Origin: an uncultured Acidimicrobiales bacterium
GTDB taxonomy: Bacteria; Actinomycetota; Acidimicrobiia; Acidimicrobiales; SZUA-35
Assembly: GCA_937922805.1 (NCBI GenBank)
Contig: CALAJV010000006.1
Span: 124,001 to 188,000 of the forward strand
Reading direction: 5' to 3'
DNA: 64,000 nt
In this document: in pieces, positions 17,317 through 26,032 of the stretch
Layout of the letters: each line of letters opens with the position of its first letter
Numbering within the stretch: the stretch's first letter is position 1
Made by a program: the position numbers and the translations under genes
Notes under the pieces: model-generated
Seen by the model: only the letters and a program-made list of their open reading frames with translations
Told to the model about the DNA's origin: nothing
The model's database searches: none

Positions 17317-17775
17317 TCAGCCGACACGCTTGCGAAAAAAGATCCGATCGAAGCCATCTTGAGCTTTGCGTTCAACCAGGTCATATCCAAGATGAGGATA
17401 AAGATCCAGATTTTCCCACATTTTGGCATTGGTATACAGCTCGACAGCGGCTAATTCCAAACGGACGGCCTCACTCTCGACGTGGCCAATCAAACGGCGA
17501 CCGAGTCCACACCCAGCCAATTCCGGAACAACAGCAACATTCTCCAGATGCATAGCAGCGCCGTCTGGGTAGTAGACGACATATCCCACTAGATCGCTGG
17601 AATCGACCGCCACCCAAATCTGGCCCGCTTCCACCGATGCAGCAAAATCGGCGGCCATAGGTGCCGGACGACGTCCGATCCGTTCGACATATTTACCGTA
17701 GGCCGCCTGGGCAATGCCGACAATCGCTTCAACGTCTTCACCGCTAGCAACTCGGAGATCGAACCTGCCAGTCAG
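17317..17775 (-). CDS. GNAT-family N-acetyltransferase (probable CTG start)
   Basis: A small GNAT acetyltransferase. The acetyl-CoA binding motif is VPELAGCGLGRRLIGHVE, and LELYTNAKMWEN-type and LGYDLVERK segments complete the fold. The only ATG in frame (17658) would remove the first strand and helix. The residues before it (FDLRVASGEDVEAIVGIAQ, then YGKYVERIGRRPAPM) are typical GNAT sequence and must be coding. CTG 17775, five bases after the DUF177 stop and preceded by GAAGG, gives 152 residues, a normal length. No ATG, GTG or TTG is available upstream. The substrate is unknown; proximity to rpmF and DUF177 hints at a protein N-terminus but does not show it. Confidence 0.82.
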   Translation of the reverse strand: MTGRFDLRVASGEDVEAIVGIAQAAYGKYVERIGRRPAPMAADFAASVEAGQIWVAVDSSDLVGYVVYYPDGAAMHLENVAVVPELAGCGLGRRLIGHVESEAVRLELAAVELYTNAKMWENLDLYPHLGYDLVERKAQDGFDRIFFRKRVG

Positions 17776-17779
17776 CGTC

Positions 17780-18445
17780 TCAGTCGCCTTCAGTTAGGTT
17801 CAAATCACTCAATGCTGCCCAGCGGGGGTCCGGGCCTTGTTTGGCCCGTTCGACCTCTTTTGCTTCCTCGGACTGCTGGATTGTCATAGCCGGGTATCTA
17901 TCCGGGTCGGGACCAGCGCAATCGTTTCGACAAAGCGGCGCCAGCGGCAGCGAAAGCGCAACCGCATCGCAGACCACCGGTACTAAATCGATCTGATCGC
18001 CATCGAAATCACTCACCTCGGAATCCTCTGGTGATCGAACTTGAAAGATCTCGGCAATTTCGATCTGTTGTTCGCCGCCGGTCTCTTCGAGACAGCGCCG
18101 ACACTCGCCCCTCCATCTGAAGGTCACGGCGCCAAACATCGTTATGCCGCGCTCAATTGACTCTATTACCACCTGCCCAGTGACCGGGTAGTCATCGGTC
18201 CACGAACCGATAACTTTCTGAGTAGCGAGCGTTACTTCTATTGGTTCTTCGCGCCGCTGACCCAATCGACGACGCAAATCCCGCACGTTAAGAATGATCC
18301 GCGGCGGCTTATGAGCAGGGGCCTCAACCACGCTGCTGTCTTCGCTAGCAGCCACGCTGCTAGTTTCACTGTTAGCGTCGTTGTTAGATAGTTGTCCGTC
18401 GAGGTCGAAACTCGCTGCGCTCGGACCGTTGGTAGAACCAGCCAT
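17780..18445 (-). CDS. DUF177 (YceD-like) protein
   Basis: A 221-residue DUF177 protein, the family found upstream of rpmF in most bacteria and linked to 23S rRNA accumulation or ribosome assembly. The first 45 residues are a low-complexity Ser/Asn/Glu tail. The conserved core starts around RIILNVRDLRRRLG, with the cysteine pair RGECRRCLEE and the later CRNDCAGPDPDRYP, which can bind metal. Start ATG 18445. It follows the SepIVA-like gene by 71 bases and precedes the acetyltransferase and rpmF. Confidence 0.92.
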   Translation of the reverse strand: MAGSTNGPSAASFDLDGQLSNNDANSETSSVAASEDSSVVEAPAHKPPRIILNVRDLRRRLGQRREEPIEVTLATQKVIGSWTDDYPVTGQVVIESIERGITMFGAVTFRWRGECRRCLEETGGEQQIEIAEIFQVRSPEDSEVSDFDGDQIDLVPVVCDAVALSLPLAPLCRNDCAGPDPDRYPAMTIQQSEEAKEVERAKQGPDPRWAALSDLNLTEGD

Positions 18446-18516
18446 ACAACCAGTCTGGATCAGACCAGACCACTTTCCTCGCCTTTTACGCCACGGCGGG
18501 CGCAGCTCAATCGAGA

Positions 18517-19215
18517 TTAAGCGTCTTCAGTCGAGAAACTCAGATGCTCGACGTCTTCGTATTCTTCGTCTCGCAGATCGATCGATTCACGGCTAGATAG
18601 CTCACGGGACCCGTTACTTCCACCGTTTCGACGAGGTCCAGCGGTGGCCAAGATCTCTTCAGTCGTTGTCTTCGCTGAACCCATGAGACGCTCGCGACCT
18701 TTTTGCACTGTGCCAATAGTTCGATTTAGCACCACTTCGAAACTAGCAAGCCGCTGATCGCAATAGTCTTCGACCTGACGCTTCAACGTGTTGGCTTCTT
18801 CTTTCGCTTCAGAAACGATCTGCCGGGCCCGCTGCTCAGCCGCTTTCACTACCTGCTGACGCTCCACCATTCGGCCGACCTGAGCTCGACCCTCTTCGAT
18901 CAGATCTCGATGTTCCTGTCGAGCCTTGGCCACGAAATCGTCGCGCTCTTTGAGTAACCAGCGAGCCGCTCGAAGTTCTTCCGGTAGTCGTTCTTGAGCT
19001 CGTTCAAGTAAATGCAGCAACTCATCGCGATTGACCTTAACGGTGGCTGACATCGGCAGCGGACGCGCCTCGGCGAGCATCTCGATGGCTTCTTCCAAGA
19101 GGTCCTCGACCTCAGGCACCGAGTACGGATCCGGCAGCATTTGCCGTGACGGTCGCTCTGACTCGCCAGTCATGTCCTCGTCATCTACTTCGTCGAGATA
19201 GTCATCGTGGCTCAT
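18517..19215 (-). CDS. SepIVA/DivIVA-like coiled-coil protein
   Basis: A 232-residue largely helical protein. An acidic N-terminus is followed by YSVPEVEDLLEEAIEML, then a long charged coiled coil (about residues 65-185), with a Ser/Gly/Glu tail. It matches the type and position of mycobacterial SepIVA, a DivIVA-family factor acting in cell division and septum-linked wall synthesis, which also neighbours DUF177, rnc and fpg. Its ATG overlaps the coaD stop as ATGA, so translation is coupled. Family assignment rests on gene order, size and coiled coil, not on a diagnostic motif. Confidence 0.8.
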   Translation of the reverse strand: MSHDDYLDEVDDEDMTGESERPSRQMLPDPYSVPEVEDLLEEAIEMLAEARPLPMSATVKVNRDELLHLLERAQERLPEELRAARWLLKERDDFVAKARQEHRDLIEEGRAQVGRMVERQQVVKAAEQRARQIVSEAKEEANTLKRQVEDYCDQRLASFEVVLNRTIGTVQKGRERLMGSAKTTTEEILATAGPRRNGGSNGSRELSSRESIDLRDEEYEDVEHLSFSTEDA

Positions 19216-19703
19216 TGTGCCGCTCTCTTTTCAAGACGTTCAGCCACTGAGGCTGGAACAACAGATCGAATGGGTCCACCGGCGCTGGAAACCTCGCGAA
19301 TGTATCGAGAGGACAGCAACGCGTTGGTGCCGATACCCGGAAGAAACAGGGTCGGGAGACCGTCGCCTGTTTCGGCGTTCATTTTTGCTTGCAGCATTTC
19401 TACGTCAAGGTCGCTAGCGCTGCGGATGCCTTTGATCAAACAAGTGGCTTCGCATCGAACGGCCTCAGTGGTAACCAGGCCGGTAAAGGACTGGCTAGTA
19501 ACGTTGGTCAACTCTCGGGTTGCTTCGGCAATCATTTCAACCCGCTCTGCCGGATCGAAGAAGCCGCTTTTCTCGGGGTTGTAGCCAACGGAAACCACAA
19601 CTCGATCGAAAACCGAAGCGGCCATTGAAATTATGGCTAGGTGCCCATTGTGCAACGGATCGAATGATCCTGGGTAGAGCGCAGTATTCAACTTTCGCAC
19701 CAT
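19212..19703 (-). CDS. coaD: Phosphopantetheine adenylyltransferase
   Basis: CoaD joins 4'-phosphopantetheine and ATP to form dephospho-CoA. The nucleotidyltransferase motif YPGSFDPLHNGHL lies near the N-terminus, and NALLSSRYIREV matches the second ATP-binding motif. ATG 19703 gives 163 residues, the family length; the frame extends ten codons upstream, but those residues are not family-like. GAGAAGG lies directly before the ATG and suits the adjacent GTG 19700 equally well. rsmD is upstream, as in many bacteria, and the SepIVA-like gene overlaps downstream by ATGA. Confidence 0.95.
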   Translation of the reverse strand: MVRKLNTALYPGSFDPLHNGHLAIISMAASVFDRVVVSVGYNPEKSGFFDPAERVEMIAEATRELTNVTSQSFTGLVTTEAVRCEATCLIKGIRSASDLDVEMLQAKMNAETGDGLPTLFLPGIGTNALLSSRYIREVSSAGGPIRSVVPASVAERLEKRAAQ

Positions 19704-19861
19704 CCCTTCTCGACCCGAGAACCCAGCAAGCACACCCCAACCAACAAGTTGGAAGCGTTTGACCTAACTTAGTCGCCTCAGAGTGACCAAAGGGTGCTAC
19801 TAGCCGAAATTAGCGTCGACAACCATCTTGAGACAGCACAAGAGGGGATTATCGGACCTGG

Positions 19862-20383
19862 TCAGGCCGTAACTGGACGGGCGATAACGATCCGTGAGCG
19901 ACCGTATTCTCGCCGTTTCAGCTCTTCCCACTGCGGTGGCAGCTCAATCGGCGATTGGGCATGGCCGACAAGCAGCTTGCATTGGACCGACTCGAAGATC
20001 TCGGTCCAAGGGTCATCCGCGTAGGGCGGGTCACAGAACGCGATCCCGACCGGCTCGATGTTGGACCAAGCCCTAGCGACAGGCCGGGTGATAATCGTGG
20101 CCTGATCGGCGAAGCCAAGAGTGTCCAGATTCTTACCAAGCACTGCTTGCGCTTCCCGGTCTTGTTCAACAAAGGTAACGTGGTTTGCCCCACGGCTGAG
20201 GCTTTCGATCCCGAACGAACCACTCCCGGCATAAAGATCGAGAATGGCTTCGTCCACTACCCCACCAAGGGTGGCCAACATGTTGAAGATACCTTCTTTG
20301 GCCCGATCGGTTATCGGTCTGGTTTGACCGCTCTGTGGGGCCAGTAGTTTTCGCCCTCGAGCCGAGCCAGCAATTACGCGCAC
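19862..20383 (-). CDS. rsmD: 16S rRNA (guanine966-N2)-methyltransferase RsmD
   Basis: RsmD methylates G966 of 16S rRNA using S-adenosylmethionine. At 173 residues it has the family opening MRVIAGSARGRKL, the cofactor loop LDLYAGSGSFGIE, and the target-base motif FCDPPYADDPW (DPPY). GTG 20383 is preceded by a TAGCTT box with exactly six bases between, pointing to a leaderless transcript. coaD follows, the usual pair. Upstream is a divergent small zinc-ribbon gene only 23 bases away, and the two -10 boxes overlap. Confidence 0.95.
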   Translation of the reverse strand: MRVIAGSARGRKLLAPQSGQTRPITDRAKEGIFNMLATLGGVVDEAILDLYAGSGSFGIESLSRGANHVTFVEQDREAQAVLGKNLDTLGFADQATIITRPVARAWSNIEPVGIAFCDPPYADDPWTEIFESVQCKLLVGHAQSPIELPPQWEELKRREYGRSRIVIARPVTA

Positions 20384-20389
20384 TGGTTC

Positions 20390-20395
20390 AAGCTA
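20390..20395 (-). promoter_or_regulatory. -10 element (TAGCTT) of rsmD, leaderless
   Basis: TAGCTT, six bases (GAACCA), then GTG 20383. It overlaps by two bases the opposite-strand -10 box of the zinc-ribbon gene. Confidence 0.6.
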
Positions 20396-20399
20396 TCGT
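20394..20399 (+). promoter_or_regulatory. -10 element (TATCGT) of the zinc-ribbon gene
   Basis: TATCGT, seven bases (CACCTGT), then ATG 20407. Same grammar as other starts here, one base longer. Confidence 0.5.
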
Positions 20400-20406
20400 C
20401 ACCTGT

Positions 20407-20574
20407 ATGCCAATGCCCGATCTGGAAATTATCTGCGTCGACTGCGGAGAGAAATGTTATCCGCTCGGTTGGCAACCCAAAGACGGTGAAGTTGAGGATG
20501 GCACAGTTGTTCCCTATCGGTGTTCGGGGTGCAACGATCGTTGGGACGTGGTCATCGAAGACTACGAGTGGTAA
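20407..20574 (+). CDS. Small double-CxxC zinc-ribbon protein
   Basis: A 55-residue protein starting MPMPDLEIICVDCGEKCYP. It has two CxxC pairs (CVDC and CSGC) about 30 residues apart, enough for one zinc ribbon, and an acidic C-terminus ending EDYEW. ATG 20407 is supported by the TATCGT box seven bases upstream; an upstream in-frame start would run into the rsmD promoter. It is divergent from rsmD and convergent with recG. I recognise no named family. A nucleic-acid or protein-binding ribbon is likely from the fold, but the function is unknown. Confidence 0.7.
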   Translation: MPMPDLEIICVDCGEKCYPLGWQPKDGEVEDGTVVPYRCSGCNDRWDVVIEDYEW

Positions 20575-20582
20575 ACCTCGAC

Positions 20583-20604
20583 ACCCGGACATCACGATCC
20601 GGGT
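20583..20604. terminator. Hairpin between convergent zinc-ribbon gene and recG
   Basis: Perfect 7-bp inverted repeat ACCCGGA/TCCGGGT with an 8-base loop, placed in the 42-base gap between two convergent genes. No strong T-run; a shared terminator is inferred from position. Confidence 0.45.
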
Positions 20605-20616
20605 CAGAGTTTCTGG

Positions 20617-22827
20617 TTACCCCTTGAGTAAGAACTCGGCGTCTTCTGGATTGAGGAACAGTTCGAGTTCTCGGCTTAGCTCAGGAACTGTTTCTAGTCC
20701 CGGATCAGCATCGACGAGTTGAATAGCAGCCCGACGAGCTGCCGCCACCGCTTCCCGGTCCCGGCGTAGCGATGCCAACTTCAGGTCGTTACGGCCTTTT
20801 TGTCGCTCGCCCATGATCGTGCCTTCGCCTCGAAGATCGAGGTCGATCTCGGCTAGTTCGAACCCGTCGGTGGAATCAACCAATGCCTGCAACCTGGCCT
20901 CAGATTCAGGTGTTACAGCAGCGCCGACCAGCCAACAGGTGGAGGCATGGCTCCCACGGCCCACTCGACCACGGAGCTGATGAAGTTGCGCTATACCAAA
21001 CCGGTCGGCGTCGAGGATTACCATAACCGTTGCGTTTGGTACGTCAACACCAACTTCAATCACTGTTGTTGCTACCAACACATCGAGGTGTCCAGTCCGG
21101 AACATCTCCATCGTCTCGTCTTTTTCGGCCGGTGATACTCGGCCATGCAATAGACCAACTCGAAGCCCGTCCAGTTCCGATGATCGAAGCCAGTCGAACG
21201 TTGACTCGGCCGACGCAACTTCAATTTTCTCTGACTCGTCTATCAACGGACAGACAACGTACACCTGCCGCCCCTCGGAGATCTCTGACCGTACGTCGTC
21301 CCACATTTGTTCTAGGCCGGCAAGGTCGAGCGGTAGTTCGCCATCGGCGCTGTCAATTGAGGTGCCGGTTTGATCGAGGCGACCAGGCGCTCGAACCCAC
21401 ATGGTCTTAATCGGGGTTCGCCCTGGCGGGAGTTCGTCGAGCACCGACACGTCCAGATCGCCGTAAACCGTCATGGCCGCAGTTCGAGGAATCGGGGTTG
21501 CTGTCATTACCAATACATCCGGTGATGCATCGCCGTAGCTCCGATCACGCAGAGCTGCTCGTTGCTCCACGCCAAACCGGTGCTGCTCATCGACGACGAC
21601 GACCCCGAGCGACGAGAACATGACGTTCTCCTGGATTAGGGCGTGGGTTCCAATAGCAATATCTACATCACCGGTGATGAGGCCGCTAAGAATCCGTTTC
21701 CGGTCGGCGGTACCGACTCGATTACTTAACAACTCGATTCGAAGGGGCCGGTCGGCGAACAGCGACGTGGTGTCTTCAACCGACAGGCCCGACAGCAGCT
21801 CTCGGATGCTGGAGTAATGCTGTTCGGCCAGGACTTCCGTTGGTGCCATCATGGCGGCCTGATGACCGCTATCAACTGCGGCCAACATTGTGGCAACGGC
21901 GACCAAGGTCTTGCCGGCGCCGACATCGCCTTGCAGCAACCGATGCATTGGTATTTGTCGAACTAGATCGGCGCTGATCTCGCCGATCGCCTTTTGCTGG
22001 GCGCCCGTAAGCGCAAACGGAAGTTGACCGGTAAAGCTGTTCAGCAACGGACCATCGACGATATGGCGGAGCCCGACCGCGGTCCGTTCGATAGCTCGTT
22101 TACGCAGAACTAGGGCCACCTGCAACCGAAACAGTTCATCGAAAACCAGCCTCCGGCGAGCTTCACTTACCTCGGCCATACTTTCTGGCTGGTGGATTCC
22201 ACAGAACGCAGCGTCCCTAGTAATGAAGTCGTGCTCGTCAAGCAGATAAGGCGGGAGCGGGTCAGCCAGGCCACGACCGGTTGGTGGCAGCGTCCTGCGA
22301 AGAGTCTCCGCTACCCATTCGGCGATGTCCCACGAGTGAAGACCAGATTTTTCCGATTGAGGGTAGACCGGGATGATACGACCGGTTTTGTCGCCGACAA
22401 GATCGATCACGGGGCTTACCATCTGCCGTTGCCCGCGGTAAAGGCCAACCTTGCCGTAGATCATTGCTTGACGCCCGGCGGTCAGTTGCCGCTCTCGCCA
22501 CGGCTGGTTGAAGAACGTAATTTTTAACGATCCGCTGCCGTCGCTGACCGTTGAGGTAACCATGCTTTTGCCACCCCGAACCCGCCGGGCCGATGTGGTG
22601 TCGACCGTAACTAGCACACTCGCTTCCTCGCCCTCCATAAGCTCAGCGATTCGCGCTTCTTTAGTCCGGTCCAAATATTTGCGGGGGTAATGGGTTACCA
22701 AGTCGAGCAGCGTGTCGATCTCTGCTTTTGCTAGACCTTTGGCCTTCTTGTCGCCTACTCCTTTCAGCTCTTTGACTGAAAGGTCAGCTAGCCGACCAAG
22801 ATCGACTGGGGGACGTTCATCGCTCAC
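20617..22827 (-). CDS. recG: ATP-dependent DNA helicase RecG
   Basis: RecG is a branch-migrating helicase that remodels stalled replication forks and recombination intermediates. At 736 residues it has the N-terminal wedge/OB domain (about 60-150), Walker A GDVGAGKT, the DEQH box VVVDEQHRFGVEQ, MTATPIPRT, and the C-terminal motifs VATTVIEVGVDVPNAT and QLRGRVGRG. All are as expected for RecG. GTG 22827 is preceded by GTGAGG about six bases upstream. No partner genes adjoin it; the zinc-ribbon gene is convergent downstream. Confidence 0.96.
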   Translation of the reverse strand: MSDERPPVDLGRLADLSVKELKGVGDKKAKGLAKAEIDTLLDLVTHYPRKYLDRTKEARIAELMEGEEASVLVTVDTTSARRVRGGKSMVTSTVSDGSGSLKITFFNQPWRERQLTAGRQAMIYGKVGLYRGQRQMVSPVIDLVGDKTGRIIPVYPQSEKSGLHSWDIAEWVAETLRRTLPPTGRGLADPLPPYLLDEHDFITRDAAFCGIHQPESMAEVSEARRRLVFDELFRLQVALVLRKRAIERTAVGLRHIVDGPLLNSFTGQLPFALTGAQQKAIGEISADLVRQIPMHRLLQGDVGAGKTLVAVATMLAAVDSGHQAAMMAPTEVLAEQHYSSIRELLSGLSVEDTTSLFADRPLRIELLSNRVGTADRKRILSGLITGDVDIAIGTHALIQENVMFSSLGVVVVDEQHRFGVEQRAALRDRSYGDASPDVLVMTATPIPRTAAMTVYGDLDVSVLDELPPGRTPIKTMWVRAPGRLDQTGTSIDSADGELPLDLAGLEQMWDDVRSEISEGRQVYVVCPLIDESEKIEVASAESTFDWLRSSELDGLRVGLLHGRVSPAEKDETMEMFRTGHLDVLVATTVIEVGVDVPNATVMVILDADRFGIAQLHQLRGRVGRGSHASTCWLVGAAVTPESEARLQALVDSTDGFELAEIDLDLRGEGTIMGERQKGRNDLKLASLRRDREAVAAARRAAIQLVDADPGLETVPELSRELELFLNPEDAEFLLKG

Positions 22828-22993
22828 CGTTGCCTCACCGCAAGCCCCCGTAGTAACGCCAGTTTTGACACAGGGTCAAGACTACACCTGCCCTAGGACG
22901 ACTCAGAACAGTTGTCGAATTTCATCGAGCCAGACACCGGCGTTGCCGACAGTAAATCACTATTGCCTTGTTCGCGGATCACCGTTGAGAGCG

Positions 22994-25198
22994 CTAGTTG
23001 ATGCCGAGCGCTAGTTTCGCTTCTCGTCTTCTGGCATGAAGAATGGGTTCGGTGTAGCCAGAAGGCTGTTCAACTCCGCTTAGAACTAGATCAAGGGCGG
23101 CGCGGTAGGCCGGTCCGTCGAAGTCTGGCCCCATTGACTGATAGACCGGATCGGAAGAGTTTTGCCGGTCGACGATCGCAGCCATCTTCTCCATGGTGGC
23201 CCGAATTTGTTCGGGTGAAACGATGCCGTGATGAAGCCAGTTGGCCATGTGCTGAGAGGAAATTCGACAGGTAGCTCGATCTTCCATGAGACCAACATCG
23301 TTAATATCGGGCACCTTTGAACAACCGATCCCTTGGTCGACCCATCGAACGACGTATCCGAGAATCCCTTGAGCATTATTGTCGAGCTCAGCTTGTATTT
23401 CTTCAGCGGTCCAGTCTGCTTCGCTGTCGACCGGGATCACAAGCAGGTCTTCGAGTTTGGCAGGCTGTCGATTGGCCAACTCCCGTTGGCAAGCGGCCAC
23501 ATCAACCTTGTGGTAGTGGGTAGCGTGAAGCGTTGCCGCGGTTGGAGAAGGAACCCAGGCACAGTTTGCCCCCGACTGTGGATGGCCTATCTTCTGGTCG
23601 AGCATGTTGGCCATGAGGTCTGGGGCCGCCCACATCCCTTTGCCGATTTGCGCTCGTCCGGTAAAACCGCAGGCCAAGCCGATATCGACGTTCCAGTCCT
23701 CGTACGATCCAAGCCACTGCTGGGCTTTCATCTCTGATTTGCGAACCATCGGCCCAGCTTGCATTGATGTGTGGATCTCGTCGCCAGTCCGATCAAGAAA
23801 CCCGGTGTTGATAAAGGCAATCCGGTCGGACGCAGCCCGAATGCACTCTTTCAGGTTCAGCGTGGTTCGACGCTCCTCGTCCATAACACCAATCTTGATC
23901 GTCTTGGCGGCCATCCCAACAAGCTCTTCTGCTGCTGCGAAAACTTCGATAGCAAACGCAACCTCTTTCGGACCGTGCATCTTCGGCTTCACTACATACA
24001 TTGAGCCAGCCGGAGAGTTCGAAATGAAGGCGTCAGATCCACGGTCAGTCGAGCTAGCACGGGAAGAGATGCCGGGGTCGTGGGTGGCGCACAGCGCGGT
24101 GAAAGCGGCGTCGATCAGCCCCTCCGGAACCTCATTGCCGTCCGAATCGAGTATCGCCGGGGTTGTCATCAGGTGACCGACGTTTCGAACCAACATTAGG
24201 GCTCGGCCCCGAACGCCGATGGTGCCAACGCCATCAGGCGTGGTGAAGGTTCGATCTGGCTTCAACCGTCGGGTGAATGTTTTACCGCCCTTTTCGACTT
24301 CCTCGACCAAGTCACCCTTCATTAGCCCGAGCCAATTTCGGTAGACAGTTGTTTTATCCTCGGCGTCAACCGCGGCAACCGAATCTTCAGCATCCATGAT
24401 GGCAGTAACAGCCGACTCCAACATCACGTCGGCGATTCCGGCCTGGTCGTCGCGACCGACGATGTGCTCGGCATCGAATACGATCTCAATTCCTAGACCG
24501 TTGTTCGTTACAAGCAGTGACGATGGAGCATCAGGTCCACCCAAAAATCCGACGAACGATTCCGGTGCCGCGAGGCCAGTGGCCGAACCATCAGCTAGTT
24601 CAACATGCAAGGTCTCATCTTGCACCTGGTACCGGATTGCGTCGGCGTGAGAACCGCTGGCAAGCGGTGCAGCATCGTCAAGGAACTTACGAGCCCATGC
24701 GATTACGCGAGCACCCCGCTTTGGGTCGTAGGGGCCGGCGGCCGCAAGGTCGCCCATTGCGTCGGTGCCATAAAGCGCATCGTACAGCGAGCCCCATCGA
24801 GCGTTGGCGGCGTTCAGCGCGTATCGGGCGTTCATCACCGGCACGACCAATTGAGGACCTGCGACAGAAGCAATTTCTGGATCAACCCCAGTAGTCGAGA
24901 TAGAGAAATCAGGCCCCTCCGGTACGAGGTATTCGATCTCAGACAAAAACGCTTGATAGTCGGCGCTCGATGCCTGGCCTGAATTTTCTTTGTGCCACCG
25001 GTCAACCGCTGCTTGCATTTCGGCTCGAGTGCTCAGCAACTCGGCGTTTCGAGGACCAAATCGTTGCACCAGATCTGACAATCCAGTCCAGAACTTCTCC
25101 GGATCTACCCCCGACCCTGGGAGTGCTTCATTGGTAGCGAACTGGTATAGCTCGACGCCAATCTGTAGTTTTCCAGCATTAATCATTGAGCCTGCCAT
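22994..25198 (-). CDS. glcB: Malate synthase G
   Basis: Malate synthase G condenses glyoxylate with acetyl-CoA to malate in the glyoxylate shunt. With the ATG at 25198 it is 734 residues, the normal length; the frame opens 20 codons further upstream, but those residues are not family-like. Characteristic stretches include [31 protein letters not shown] and [15 protein letters not shown], all in the catalytic TIM-barrel region. No isocitrate lyase is in the window. pckG, about 800 bases away on the opposite strand, suggests a region handling growth on two-carbon or fatty-acid substrates (inference). No clear ribosome site or TAnnnT box marks the start. Confidence 0.95.
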   Translation of the reverse strand: MAGSMINAGKLQIGVELYQFATNEALPGSGVDPEKFWTGLSDLVQRFGPRNAELLSTRAEMQAAVDRWHKENSGQASSADYQAFLSEIEYLVPEGPDFSISTTGVDPEIASVAGPQLVVPVMNARYALNAANARWGSLYDALYGTDAMGDLAAAGPYDPKRGARVIAWARKFLDDAAPLASGSHADAIRYQVQDETLHVELADGSATGLAAPESFVGFLGGPDAPSSLLVTNNGLGIEIVFDAEHIVGRDDQAGIADVMLESAVTAIMDAEDSVAAVDAEDKTTVYRNWLGLMKGDLVEEVEKGGKTFTRRLKPDRTFTTPDGVGTIGVRGRALMLVRNVGHLMTTPAILDSDGNEVPEGLIDAAFTALCATHDPGISSRASSTDRGSDAFISNSPAGSMYVVKPKMHGPKEVAFAIEVFAAAEELVGMAAKTIKIGVMDEERRTTLNLKECIRAASDRIAFINTGFLDRTGDEIHTSMQAGPMVRKSEMKAQQWLGSYEDWNVDIGLACGFTGRAQIGKGMWAAPDLMANMLDQKIGHPQSGANCAWVPSPTAATLHATHYHKVDVAACQRELANRQPAKLEDLLVIPVDSEADWTAEEIQAELDNNAQGILGYVVRWVDQGIGCSKVPDINDVGLMEDRATCRISSQHMANWLHHGIVSPEQIRATMEKMAAIVDRQNSSDPVYQSMGPDFDGPAYRAALDLVLSGVEQPSGYTEPILHARRREAKLALGIN

Positions 25199-25640
25199 AC
25201 GTGTCTCGGTCCTCAAACTTTCTGGAATCTCCGGTGAATATCTTCGGTAAGCAGCCACTGATAGGTGGCATCATCATTTCTGATGCTGTCACAGGTTGCC
25301 ATCGGCAGCCTACTTAGTCAGCCCAGGCCGGTGCTCACCTCAGTGCAATATGTCGACCTGATTCCGACTATTTCATCCGACGATAGTTTGTGCCTTTTCT
25401 GCATCTACCTATCGATCGAGACGATCTATCAACTAACCTTTACGCAAACATCTTGACCAAAGTGAGTTATTTGAACCATAGGAGTTCGAATAGTTCTACT
25501 ACCTGGTCATTCCAGGTGAAAATCTGAGATGCTACAGCGGCAACTCAGTTAAGTCATGCAACGAGCTCTAAGCGAAAACGCCACGGGTAGCACGGCAAAA
25601 GCGCTAAGGGAACCGAACGAAAGCACTGAAAGGCACCGAC
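25199..25640. other. 442-base divergent intergenic region between glcB and the cold-shock-like gene
   Basis: A TTGACC box lies at 25453-25458 on the plus strand with only a weak -10 (CATAGG) 18 bases on. An open frame at 25265-25456 has no supporting signal and looks like chance. A 6-bp hairpin lies at 25501-25517. The region must hold promoters for both directions; none is certain. Confidence 0.5.
25501..25517. promoter_or_regulatory. Short inverted repeat upstream of the cold-shock-like gene
   Basis: ACCTGG-tcatt-CCAGGT, perfect 6-bp arms, about 125 bases before ATG 25641. Operator or leader hairpin; no factor assigned. Confidence 0.35.
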
Positions 25641-25871
25641 ATGCAGGGCGTAGTTAAGTCTTACGATCCAGCCACTCGCGACGGAGTTGTCATAACTGAC
25701 ACTATCGACATGACCGAGTATGAGCTGGCCCAAAATGCACTTGAAGGTTCCGTCTTTCGGATGCTCAGACCAGGTCAACGAGTGGTATTCGACCTAGATG
25801 CGGCCTCGCAGGCAACAGCGCTTCGGCTCGGCTCGGAAGCCGACATGGGCACCCCCACCTGGGAGCAATAG
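25641..25871 (+). CDS. Cold-shock-domain-like small protein
   Basis: A 76-residue protein with the outline of a cold-shock OB fold: MQGVVKSYDPATRDGVVI matches the first strands (normally GxVKWFNxxKGFGFI), and GQRVVFDLD the last. The usual aromatic RNP1 and RNP2 residues (FGFI, VFVH) are absent, so classical single-stranded RNA binding may be altered. GAAAGG lies ten bases before ATG 25641. It stands alone between glcB and pckG. The assignment is by overall pattern; a divergent single-stranded nucleic-acid-binding protein is the best guess. Confidence 0.7.
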   Translation: MQGVVKSYDPATRDGVVITDTIDMTEYELAQNALEGSVFRMLRPGQRVVFDLDAASQATALRLGSEADMGTPTWEQ

Positions 25872-25892
25872 AGCACCCATCGGTGGGCGCTC
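25871..25892 (+). terminator. Hairpin after the cold-shock-like gene
   Basis: GAGCaCCCA-tcgg-TGGGcGCTC, nine-position stem with one A-C mismatch and a 4-base loop, starting at the stop codon. No T-run follows; weak terminator or leader hairpin. Confidence 0.4.
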
Positions 25893-25921
25893 ACAAGCAA
25901 ACAATCAAACAACAACTGTAG

Positions 25922-25961
25922 AAACTGAACGATGTTACCGAGTTATTAGCACGTTCAGTTT
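25922..25961. promoter_or_regulatory. 10-bp inverted repeat upstream of pckG
   Basis: AAACTGAACG at 25922-25931 and its exact complement CGTTCAGTTT at 25952-25961, 20 bases apart and about 70 bases before the pckG ATG. A dyad of this length and spacing suits a regulator operator or a long leader hairpin. No regulator is assigned. Confidence 0.5.
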
Positions 25962-26032
25962 GTTCTGATGAACGGGCAATAGCTCAAAATACCGCCAGTA
26001 ACTGATCAAAAATAGACTCAACGGAGAGACCA

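Noticed and set aside
25265..25456. 63-residue frame upstream of glcB
   Set aside because: No ribosome site or TAnnnT box, composition unlike neighbours, and it covers the region where promoters are expected.
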